Assembly: GCA_944391065.1 (NCBI GenBank)
Contig: CALXSH010000019.1
Coordinates: forward strand, 1-33,091
Source: an uncultured Kiritimatiellota bacterium
GTDB taxonomy: Bacteria > Verrucomicrobiota > Kiritimatiellia > RFP12 > DVOR01
Length of the DNA: 33,091 nucleotides
Direction: 5' to 3'
Shown here one piece after another: positions 7,537 through 14,384 of the stretch. A program made the translations under genes and the position numbers. The first letter of the stretch is position 1; the number at the start of each line of letters is the position of its first letter. Under the pieces are notes generated by a model, which did not search any database, had not been told where the DNA came from, and saw only the letters and a list, made by a program, of their open reading frames with translations.

Positions 7537-8589
7537 TCAGAGCGCCTCCTTCACCGTCCGGACAATGTCTTTCACGGAGATGAGCATGCCGCCCATGCGG
7601 TTGATCAGGCCGATGCCGCCGGAGGGCAGGATGCCGGCTTTGGCCAGGTGCAGGGTAATGTCGTCACGGAACTGCCCGCAGCTCATCTCCACCGCCCAGA
7701 GACGGCGGCCGGCCAGCGGCTTCAGCGCATCGATGGGGAAGGGCGAGAGAGTAATGGGCCGGAAAAGACCGGCGCGGACGCCGTCGGCCCGGAGGGCATC
7801 GACGGCAGAGCGGGCAACGCGCGAGCTGGATCCGAAGGCCAGCAGGATGACGTCGGCATCCTCGCAGCGGTAGGCCTCGCTGCGCTGAAACTCCCGGTCC
7901 ATGCGGGCGTACTTGGCCTGCAGGCGGACGTTCATGCGCTCCTGTTCGGGGGCGTCGAGATAGATGGAGGTGAGCAGGTTGCGCCGCGTCTCGGGGGTGC
8001 CCTGGGTGGCCCAGGCCGAGGTGTCGACGGGGGCGGCCTCACCCTTGGGCAGGCGGAGGGGCTCCATCATCTGCCCGAGCTGGCCGTCGGCCAGAACAAC
8101 GGTGGGCGTGCGGTATTCAAAGGCCTTCTCAAAGGCGAGCATCGTGAGGTCGCACATTTCCTGCACGCTGCCGGGGGCCAGCACAATGCAGCGGTAGCTG
8201 CCGTGGCCGCCGCCGTGGACGACCTGACCGTAGTCGGCCTGCTCGGGATAGACGTTGCCCAGCCCGGGGCCGGCGCGCATGACGTCGACGATGACGGTGG
8301 GGATGTCCGTGGCGGACATGTAGGAGATGGCTTCCTGCATCAGGGAGAAGCCGGGACCGGAGGTGGCCGTCAGCGCACGGCAGCCGGCGGCGCCCGCGCC
8401 GTAGAGCATGTAGGCGACGGCATCCTCGCTCTCGCCCTGCACGAAGATGCGGCCCGTGGCAGGGAAATATTCCGCGGCCTTGTGGGCGACTTCGCTGGCG
8501 GGGGTGATGGGGTAGCCGAAGTAGCCCTCGGCACCGGCGTAGAGGGCGCCGATGACGACGGCTTCGTTGCCTTTGACAAATTTGGTCAT
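7537..8589 (-). CDS. vorB: 2-oxoacid:ferredoxin oxidoreductase alpha subunit (VorB-like), 350 aa
   Basis: The alpha subunit of a 3-methyl-2-oxobutanoate (2-ketoisovalerate)-type ferredoxin oxidoreductase. It begins MTKFVKGNEAVVIGAL, with the pyrimidine-binding domain motif GYPITPASE at about residues 27-35. SGPGFSLMQE, VIVDVMRAGPGLGN, ADGQLGQMMEP and a transketolase C-terminal-like part follow. The ATG overlaps the delta-subunit stop (ATGA at 8586-8589), which fixes the start; a longer reading frame to 8670 lies inside the delta gene and is rejected. The length is normal for the family. The VorB naming is from recalled sequence resemblance; the true substrate needs an assay. Confidence 0.94.
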   Translation of the reverse strand: MTKFVKGNEAVVIGALYAGAEGYFGYPITPASEVAHKAAEYFPATGRIFVQGESEDAVAYMLYGAGAAGCRALTATSGPGFSLMQEAISYMSATDIPTVIVDVMRAGPGLGNVYPEQADYGQVVHGGGHGSYRCIVLAPGSVQEMCDLTMLAFEKAFEYRTPTVVLADGQLGQMMEPLRLPKGEAAPVDTSAWATQGTPETRRNLLTSIYLDAPEQERMNVRLQAKYARMDREFQRSEAYRCEDADVILLAFGSSSRVARSAVDALRADGVRAGLFRPITLSPFPIDALKPLAGRRLWAVEMSCGQFRDDITLHLAKAGILPSGGIGLINRMGGMLISVKDIVRTVKEAL

Positions 8590-8834
8590 TGCGCGCCTCC
8601 CTGCGGTTTGTCGGGTCTGCGGATGCGGATGGCGTAGGGTTCGGGGCAGTTGTAGAAACAGATGCCGCACCCGATGCAGCCGCTGCCGACATAGCGCACG
8701 GCCTTCACGCCGTAGCGGTTGTAGACTTCAGAAATCTCAAGACAGTGCTTCGGGCACGCGGCCACGCAGCGGCCGCAGCTCTTGCAGCAGTCTGACTCGA
8801 TGTCCGGAAACGGAAGTTTTGGGTCTTCGCTCAC
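8586..8834 (-). CDS. 2-oxoacid:ferredoxin oxidoreductase delta subunit, 2[4Fe-4S], 82 aa
   Basis: The ferredoxin-like subunit that passes electrons from the TPP subunit to free ferredoxin. There are two cluster motifs: Cys17, 20, 23 and 27 (CKSCGRCVAACP) and Cys53, 56, 59 and 63 (CIGCGICFYNCP). A GTG codon at 8840 is in frame, but it overlaps the ribosome-binding site AAAGGAG. The second GTG at 8834 lies 5 bases after AGGAG and is the better start. It is the first gene of the operon delta-alpha-betagamma and its stop overlaps the alpha start. A promoter-like box lies at 8910-8918. Confidence 0.93.
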   Translation of the reverse strand: MSEDPKLPFPDIESDCCKSCGRCVAACPKHCLEISEVYNRYGVKAVRYVGSGCIGCGICFYNCPEPYAIRIRRPDKPQGGAQ

Positions 8835-8909
8835 GTGCACTCCTTTCGGTCGGGGCGGAAAACGCCGGATGCCGTCCGGGTTCGGACGGACGGGTCCTCT
8901 CTATTGCTT

Positions 8910-8918
8910 ACTATACCA
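8910..8918 (-). promoter_or_regulatory. Extended -10 promoter of the 2-oxoacid oxidoreductase operon
   Basis: TGGTATAGT on the minus strand, about 75 bases before the delta-subunit start. It has the TG extension; no clear -35 is seen. Confidence 0.5.
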
Positions 8919-8981
8919 CATCTGCGCCCCTTCGGCGCTCGGCAACGGCGGAGACGAAAGGCCGCGGACGCAGGCCCCATC

Positions 8982-9014
8982 AAAAAAGGGACACCCTGCG
9001 CGGGTGTCCCTTTT
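8982..9014 (-). terminator. Intrinsic terminator of fusA
   Basis: A near-perfect 13-bp stem (AAAAGGGACACCC with GGGTGTCCCTTTT) and a 5-base loop, ending in a T-run on the minus strand, about 30 bases after the fusA stop. Confidence 0.9.
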
Positions 9015-9046
9015 CGGATGGGTCACGTCCTGACGGACGGGGCGGC

Positions 9047-11155
9047 TTATTCGCCGTCGGCGTCGGAGTAACCGCGGACCTTGCCTTCCTTGCGGCGCTT
9101 GGCGACGATCTCGTCCTGAAGGTTGCGGGGGACGGGCTCGTAGTGGTCAAAGACCATGGTGAAGGAGCCGCGGCCCTGGGTGAGGGTGCGGATGGCATTG
9201 GAGTAGCCGAACATTTCACCGAGGGGCACAAAGCCGTGGACGAGACGGGCACCGCCGCGCTCCTCCATGCCTTCGACGCGGCCGCGGCGCTGCGAGAGCG
9301 AACCGGTGGCGGCGCCCATGTAGTCTTCGGGAACGACGACCTCGACCTTCATGATGGGCTCGAGGAGCTGCGGCTGGCTCTTGAGGAAGACTTCCTTGAA
9401 GCACTGGCGCGCGGCGGTCTGGAAGGCGAACTCGGAGGAGTCGACGTCGTGGTAGGAGCCGTAGAAGAGCGTGGCCTTGAGCGGGAGGACGGGGTAGCCG
9501 GCGAGGGGGCCGGATTCCATCGCGGCGCGGATGCCCTTCTCGACGGCGGGGATGTACTCGCCGGGGATGACGCCGCCCTTGATGTCGTTGATGAACTCGA
9601 AGTCCTTGCCGGGCTCCTGCGGGGCGAACTTCATGCAGACATGGCCATACTGGCCGCGGCCGCCGGACTGCTTTTTGTGCTTGTATTCGCCTTCGCCTTC
9701 GACGGCAATGGATTCGCGGTAGGCAACCTCGGGACGGCCGACTTCGCACTCGACGTTGAATTCGCGCTTCAGGCGGTCAACGATGATTTCGAGGTGGAGC
9801 TCGCCCATGCCGGAGATGATGGTCTCGGAGGTTTCCTGGTCGAAAGCGACGGTGAAGGTCGGGTCTTCCTGGGCGAGGGTGTGCAGGGCGTTGCCGAGCT
9901 TCTCGTTGTCGCCGCGGGAGACGGGCTTGACCGCGATGGAGATAACCGGGGCCGGGAAGTCGATGGACTCGAGGTGAATCGGGTGCTCGACGTCGCAGAG
10001 GGTGTCGCCGGTGCGGGTATTGGGCAGGCCGATGACGGCAACGATGTCGCCGGCGTAGGCTTCTTCCAGCTTCTCCTGGTGATTGGCGTGCATGCGGAAG
10101 AGGCGGGAGATGCGGGCCTTCTTGTTGATGGAGGAGTCGAGGATTTCCTCGCCGGCGCGGAGGGTACCGGAGTAGACGCGGGTGAAGATGATCTTGCCCA
10201 TGTTCTTGTCGGCCATAATCTTGAAGGCGAGGGCCGAAAGGGGCTCATTGTCATCGGCCTTGCGGACGACGGAGGGATCGGCTTCGTCGACGACCGGCGG
10301 GATGTCCAGCGGGCTGGGCAGGTAGCTGACGACGGCGTCGAGGAGGATCTGGATGCCCTTGTTCTTGAAGGCCGTGCCGCAGAAGGCCGGCATGATGGTG
10401 CGGGCAATGCAGCCCTTGCGGATGCCGCGGATGATCTCTTCCTTGGAGAGGGTGCCTTCCTCGAAGTACTTGTTCATCAGCTCTTCGTCGGCTTCGGCGG
10501 CAGCCTCGATCATCTCGTGGCGCATCTCCTCGCACTTCTCTTTGAGCTCGGCGGGGATCTCGGAGTAGATCTGCTTCATGCCCTGGGAGGCCTTGTCGTA
10601 GGTGACCAGGCGCTCTTCAAGCAGATCGACGACGCCCTCAAACGTGTCGCCGGCACCCAGCGGGCAGACCATCGGCACGGGACGGGCGTTGAGCTGGTTG
10701 CGGACCTGATCCATGACGGCGAAGAAGTTGGCGCCGATACGGTCCATCTTGTTGACGAAGATCAGCTTCGGCACCTTGTACTTTTCGGACTGGCGCCAGA
10801 CCTGCTCGGACTGGGGCTGCACGCCGCCGACGGCGCAGAAGACCGCCACGGCGCCGTCCAGCACGCGCAGCGAGCGCTCGACCTCGGCCGTGAAGTCCAC
10901 GTGGCCGGGGGTGTCGATCAGGGAGATCATGTGGTCGCCCCAGGTGACGGCCGTAGCCGCGGAGGTAATCGTGATACCGCGCTCCTGCTCCTGCACCATC
11001 CAGTCCATGGTGGCGCCGCCGTCATGCACTTCGCCGATCTTGTGGTTCTTGCCGGAATAGAAAAGGATACGTTCGGACGTGGTGGTCTTGCCGGCGTCGA
11101 TGTGGGCCATAATGCCGATGTTGCGGACCTTGGCCAGGGGAATTTTGCGAGCCAT
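9047..11155 (-). CDS. fusA: Translation elongation factor G, 702 aa
   Basis: A GTPase that drives translocation on the ribosome. The start [20 protein letters not shown] is followed by the G1 motif AHIDAGKTT, then DTPGHVDF (G3) and [10 protein letters not shown] (G4); domains II-V follow, with the C-terminal part ending REEG-like at DADGE. The length fits EF-G (690-705). The start at 11155 is supported by GGAGA 9 bases upstream; the frame stays open to 11215 but those residues do not belong to the family. No ribosomal protein or tuf gene is next to it, so it stands outside the usual str operon. A -35/-10 promoter is seen at 11198-11226 and a terminator at 8982-9014, so it appears to be transcribed alone. 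Confidence 0.98.
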   Translation of the reverse strand: MARKIPLAKVRNIGIMAHIDAGKTTTSERILFYSGKNHKIGEVHDGGATMDWMVQEQERGITITSAATAVTWGDHMISLIDTPGHVDFTAEVERSLRVLDGAVAVFCAVGGVQPQSEQVWRQSEKYKVPKLIFVNKMDRIGANFFAVMDQVRNQLNARPVPMVCPLGAGDTFEGVVDLLEERLVTYDKASQGMKQIYSEIPAELKEKCEEMRHEMIEAAAEADEELMNKYFEEGTLSKEEIIRGIRKGCIARTIMPAFCGTAFKNKGIQILLDAVVSYLPSPLDIPPVVDEADPSVVRKADDNEPLSALAFKIMADKNMGKIIFTRVYSGTLRAGEEILDSSINKKARISRLFRMHANHQEKLEEAYAGDIVAVIGLPNTRTGDTLCDVEHPIHLESIDFPAPVISIAVKPVSRGDNEKLGNALHTLAQEDPTFTVAFDQETSETIISGMGELHLEIIVDRLKREFNVECEVGRPEVAYRESIAVEGEGEYKHKKQSGGRGQYGHVCMKFAPQEPGKDFEFINDIKGGVIPGEYIPAVEKGIRAAMESGPLAGYPVLPLKATLFYGSYHDVDSSEFAFQTAARQCFKEVFLKSQPQLLEPIMKVEVVVPEDYMGAATGSLSQRRGRVEGMEERGGARLVHGFVPLGEMFGYSNAIRTLTQGRGSFTMVFDHYEPVPRNLQDEIVAKRRKEGKVRGYSDADGE

Positions 11156-11197
11156 ACTGCGATTCTCCAGATAGGGATTCGTTGAAAAAGTCCGGAC

Positions 11198-11226
11198 AAA
11201 ATAGCAAAAAACCATTCGCGATGCAA
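11198..11226 (-). promoter_or_regulatory. Sigma70-type promoter of fusA
   Basis: On the minus strand, -35 TTGCAT (11221-11226), exactly 17 bp, then -10 TATTTT (11198-11203) preceded by TGC. It is divergent from the promoter at 11249. Confidence 0.7.
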
Positions 11227-11248
11227 CCCGCGGTCCCGCCTCTTTTTA

Positions 11249-11257
11249 TGCTATACT
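11249..11257 (+). promoter_or_regulatory. Extended -10 promoter of deaminase-argH operon
   Basis: TGCTATACT, 30 bases before the ATG at 11288, with AAAGGAGG in the leader. No -35 match at 17 bp. Identical to the boxes at 2455 and 22502. Confidence 0.65.
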
Positions 11258-11287
11258 TCTGGGAGGACAAGATTAAAAGGAGGCTCC

Positions 11288-11767
11288 ATGGCCGACACCC
11301 CGCACGATCCCCGTCCCGACTGGGACACCTACTTCATGACCATCGCCTACGACGTGGCCAAACGGTCCAACTGCTCCCGCCGCTCCGTCGCCGCCGTCAT
11401 CGTCGCCGACCGCCGCATCATCTCCACCGGCTACAACGGCACCCCGCGCGGCATCCTGAACTGCTTCGAGGGCGGCTGCCCCCGCTGCTCCGGCAACACC
11501 GCCAGCGGCGCCTCCCTGGAGGAATGCCTCTGCCTCCACGCCGAGCAGAACGCCATCTGCCAGGCCGCCTACTACGGCATCCGCCTGCAGGGCAGCACCA
11601 TCTACGTCACCCTCACGCCCTGCCTGACCTGCGCCAAACTCATCGTCAGCGCCGGCATCCGCGAAGTCGTCTATGCCGGCAGCTATGCCTTTGACGCGCA
11701 GACGCGCAAGCTCTTCGCCGACGCCGGCATCGCCTGCCGCCGCTACGAAGGGGATGCCCACGCATGA
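11288..11767 (+). CDS. dCMP deaminase family protein, 159 aa
   Basis: A zinc-dependent cytidine/deoxycytidylate deaminase-family enzyme, probably converting dCMP to dUMP for dTMP synthesis (the ComE operon protein 2 / DCTD type). The zinc site is clear: His84-Ala-Glu86 (HAEQNAI, Glu as proton shuttle) and PCLTC with Cys112 and Cys115. Cysteines at 59, 64, 67 and 80 lie where dCMP deaminases bind a second zinc. A full AAAGGAGG ribosome-binding site precedes the ATG. It is the first gene of an operon; its TGA overlaps the ATG of the next gene (ATGA). Confidence 0.93.
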   Translation: MADTPHDPRPDWDTYFMTIAYDVAKRSNCSRRSVAAVIVADRRIISTGYNGTPRGILNCFEGGCPRCSGNTASGASLEECLCLHAEQNAICQAAYYGIRLQGSTIYVTLTPCLTCAKLIVSAGIREVVYAGSYAFDAQTRKLFADAGIACRRYEGDAHA

Positions 11768-12855
11768 GCGCGGGGGCACGCCTTTTCCCGGCCGCCGCCG
11801 TCCTGCTGCTTCTGCCCCTCGCGGCCCTGCGCGCGGCGGACGCCCCGGAGCGCCCGGCCTCGCCGGAGGAGCTCGCCCGGCGCCTCAACGCCCTCCCCAC
11901 CCCGCTCCAGTCCGCCGACAGCGCCATTTTTGTCTCCTGCGCCACGCCCGAACGCGCCGACCTGCGCTGGCCCATCCTGAGCTTCGCCAACACCACGCGC
12001 GAAAACCTGTCCGACCGCCTCCGCCCCATCGGCTCCTCCAAGAGTCCCCTGGCCATCGTCATCGGCAATTCCAAAGACCCCGAGACCGGCATCCGCCGCC
12101 GCCAGAACCGCGTCGGCACCTACGCCAATCTTATCATCGACATCCCCAATCCCGACACCGTCGACCTCGACCTCCTGCGCACCGCCATCGCCGAGGCCCT
12201 CCTGCGCGAGGATGTCCGCTCCCGCACCGGCCGCTACGGCGACTTCCGCTGGCCCAATTGGTTCATCCTCGCCGTCCTCGACACCGTCAACAACGCCGAA
12301 TGGCAGGCGGCCGCCTACGAGAGCCTCCTCGCCCAGCGCGAGGCCGGCACCGTGCCCACCGTGCCCGAACTCTTCGCCGGCATTGCCCCGCCCACCCGCG
12401 AGGTCGCCTTCTTCTTCGCCCGCTGGGTCCTCGGCCTCCGCCGCCAGACCCCCGACGGCATCGATAAGCTCATCGACACCCCCTCCTGGTCCTCCGCCGA
12501 CGTCCTCGGCACCCTCGGCGACGCCGACTGGCAGGCCTATCTCGACCTCCAGAAAAACACCGTCTTCGCCCCCGGCATCCTCTCCCTGGCGCAGTTCCGC
12601 CGCTGGCGCGAAGCGGCCCGCCAGCCCGCCGACGCCAAGGACGCCCGCGCCATCATCCAGGAACTTCTGCGCGGCACCATCGGGCGTCCCAAACCCCTGC
12701 AGGAGCTCTGCACGCTCTACAGCCGCGCCTACGCCGCCTTTATAGCCGGCGACGAGGAATCCTACGCACGCCTCCGCATCCAGGCCGACGACGCCGCCGC
12801 GATGCTCGAGCAGACCCTCCTCGCCACCGGCTCCGTCATCGAAAAGACTCCCTAA
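11764..12855 (+). CDS. Secreted protein of unknown function, 363 aa
   Basis: I do not recognise the family. A Sec signal peptide is clear: a basic N-terminus, a hydrophobic stretch AAAVLLLLPLAAL and likely cleavage near residue 24 (LRA|ADA). There is no lipobox and no later membrane segment, so it should be periplasmic or exported. The mature part is rich in Arg and Ala with Trp-containing helical segments (RTAIAEALL, WPNWFILAVLDT, REVAFFFARWVLGL). These loosely resemble the helical C-terminal part of gluzincin-like or peptidase-associated proteins, but no HExxH or other catalytic motif is present. It overlaps the deaminase stop by 4 bases and is 18 bases ahead of argH. The operon neighbours are cytoplasmic enzymes, so they do not indicate its role. 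Confidence 0.88.
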   Translation: MSAGARLFPAAAVLLLLPLAALRAADAPERPASPEELARRLNALPTPLQSADSAIFVSCATPERADLRWPILSFANTTRENLSDRLRPIGSSKSPLAIVIGNSKDPETGIRRRQNRVGTYANLIIDIPNPDTVDLDLLRTAIAEALLREDVRSRTGRYGDFRWPNWFILAVLDTVNNAEWQAAAYESLLAQREAGTVPTVPELFAGIAPPTREVAFFFARWVLGLRRQTPDGIDKLIDTPSWSSADVLGTLGDADWQAYLDLQKNTVFAPGILSLAQFRRWREAARQPADAKDARAIIQELLRGTIGRPKPLQELCTLYSRAYAAFIAGDEESYARLRIQADDAAAMLEQTLLATGSVIEKTP

Positions 12856-12873
12856 CCCCACAGGATTATCCCC

Positions 12874-14241
12874 ATGGCCAACGACACCGCCACCACCGTC
12901 GGCAAGATCAATCCCGACGTCCTCGCCTTCACCGAAGGCAAAGACCCCATCCTCGACCTGGCCCTCGCCCAATCCGACTGCATCGGCACGGCCGCCCACG
13001 TCACCATGCTCACCCGCATGAACTACACCCCCGCCATCTTCACCGAAGACCAGCGCCGCCAAGTCATCCTCGCCCTCCGCGACATCATCGACGAAGCCCG
13101 CCGCGGCGAATTCACCATCACCGCCGCCGACCAGGACGTCCACCTCGCCGTCGAACGCCGCCTGACCGAGCGCCTCGGCGACCTCGGCAAGAAGGTCCAC
13201 ACCTGCCGCTCCCGCAACGACCAGGTCGCCGTCGACATCCGCCTCCACATCCGCGACGAACTCAATGCTCTCGCCCTTGAGCTCACCGACCTTGCCGATT
13301 CGCTCCTGACCCTCGGCGCCAACCACCGCACCGTCCCGCTCGTCGGCCGCACCCACCTTCAGCCCGCCATGCCCTCCTCCGTCGGCATGTGGGCCTCCGG
13401 CTACGCCGAAATGCTCCTCGACGACACCTTCCTCCTGGATGCCGCCCGCCGCCTCAACAATCTCTGCCCCCTCGGCTCTGCCGCCGGCTACGGCGTCCCC
13501 CTCCCCATCGACCGCCAGCTCACCTCCAACCTCCTCGCCTTCGAGCGCCCCCACCACAACGTCTTCTACGCCTCCTGCGCCCGCGGCAAGGACGAAGCCG
13601 TCCTCCTCGCCGCCTGCGGCCAGATCATGCTCACCCTCTCGCGCCTGGCCGAGGACCTCATCCTCTTCTCCATGCCCGAATTCCGCTACTTCACCCTCCC
13701 CCGCGACCTCTGCACCGGCTCCTCCATCATGCCGCAGAAGTACAATCCCGACGTCCTCGAGCTCATCCGCGCCAAAGCCGCCCTCCTCCAGGGCTACACC
13801 ACCGCCGCCAACGTCATCCTCAAGGCCATGCCCGGCGGCTACAACCGCGACCTCCAGGACACCAAGGAGCTCTACATGGAGGGCCTCCGCGTCACCCGCG
13901 CCTCCCTGCGCATCATGAAGCTCATGGCCGACAGCCTCACCGTCAATCCCGACGCCTGCCGCGCCGCCTTCGCCGAACCCGGCGTCTTCGCCACCGACCG
14001 CGCCCTCGAGCTCGTCGCCGCCGGCATGCCCTTCCGCGACGCCTACCACCAGGTCCGCGACCACCTCGAAGACCTCCGCGGCATGGACCCCGACGCCGTC
14101 ATCGCCAAGAAAACCCACCTCGGCGGCACCAACGGCATCAGCTTCCCCGCCCTCCTCGCCCGCTCCGGTGCCTACCGCGCCGAAATCCAGGCCTCGCAGG
14201 CCGGCATCGCCGAAGCCTTCCGCAAACTCCTCACCGTCTGA
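12874..14241 (+). CDS. argH: Argininosuccinate lyase, 455 aa
   Basis: It cleaves argininosuccinate to arginine and fumarate, the last step of arginine synthesis, in the cytoplasm as a tetramer. The superfamily signature GSSIMPQKYNPD is at 282-293 with the catalytic Ser283; TCRSRNDQ is at 110-117 and GRTHLQPA at 158-165 with the conserved His161. The length is typical (455-465). It is the last gene of the deaminase-unknown-argH operon, starting 18 bases after the previous stop with AGGA as ribosome-binding site. Its codons end overwhelmingly in C (the 60 bases from 13501 have 41 G or C), as in other core genes here. The product arginine could feed the decarboxylase at the left edge if that enzyme uses arginine. 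Confidence 0.97.
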   Translation: MANDTATTVGKINPDVLAFTEGKDPILDLALAQSDCIGTAAHVTMLTRMNYTPAIFTEDQRRQVILALRDIIDEARRGEFTITAADQDVHLAVERRLTERLGDLGKKVHTCRSRNDQVAVDIRLHIRDELNALALELTDLADSLLTLGANHRTVPLVGRTHLQPAMPSSVGMWASGYAEMLLDDTFLLDAARRLNNLCPLGSAAGYGVPLPIDRQLTSNLLAFERPHHNVFYASCARGKDEAVLLAACGQIMLTLSRLAEDLILFSMPEFRYFTLPRDLCTGSSIMPQKYNPDVLELIRAKAALLQGYTTAANVILKAMPGGYNRDLQDTKELYMEGLRVTRASLRIMKLMADSLTVNPDACRAAFAEPGVFATDRALELVAAGMPFRDAYHQVRDHLEDLRGMDPDAVIAKKTHLGGTNGISFPALLARSGAYRAEIQASQAGIAEAFRKLLTV

Positions 14242-14263
14242 TCCCCCTGCCGCTCCCGGCAAA

Positions 14264-14292
14264 CAAGGCCACGGCTCCCGCCGTGGCCTTTG
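14264..14292 (+). terminator. Terminator of argH operon
   Basis: AAGGCCACGGC and GCCGTGGCCTT (11 bp) around a TCCC loop, followed by only a short T stretch; 23 bases after the argH stop. Confidence 0.65.
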
Positions 14293-14330
14293 TCATCTCT
14301 TGAGCCCTGTCAATCCCGGGCGCGGCATCA

Positions 14331-14368
14331 GGCGGCAAATCCGCCGTCGCTTTAGCCGGCAATCCGGC
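14331..14368. repeat. Two small GC hairpins between convergent argH and res
   Basis: GGCGG-CAAAT-CCGCC (14331-14345) and GCCGG-CAAT-CCGGC (14355-14368) sit in tandem just past the res stop. No T-tract; they may mark the 3' end of the res transcript. Confidence 0.4.
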
Positions 14369-14384
14369 CTCTCCACGATGCGCC

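Noticed and set aside
8835..8840. Earlier GTG start for the delta subunit at 8840
   Set aside because: That codon overlaps the AAAGGAG ribosome-binding site; the GTG at 8834 has correct spacing.
8552..11185. 877-codon open frame on the plus strand
   Set aside because: Antisense to fusA; a Gly/Ala/Asp/Glu-rich product typical of the mirror frame of high-GC genes.
11743..14262. 839-codon open frame on the minus strand
   Set aside because: Antisense to the unknown secreted gene and argH; Gly/Ala/Glu-rich with no motif.
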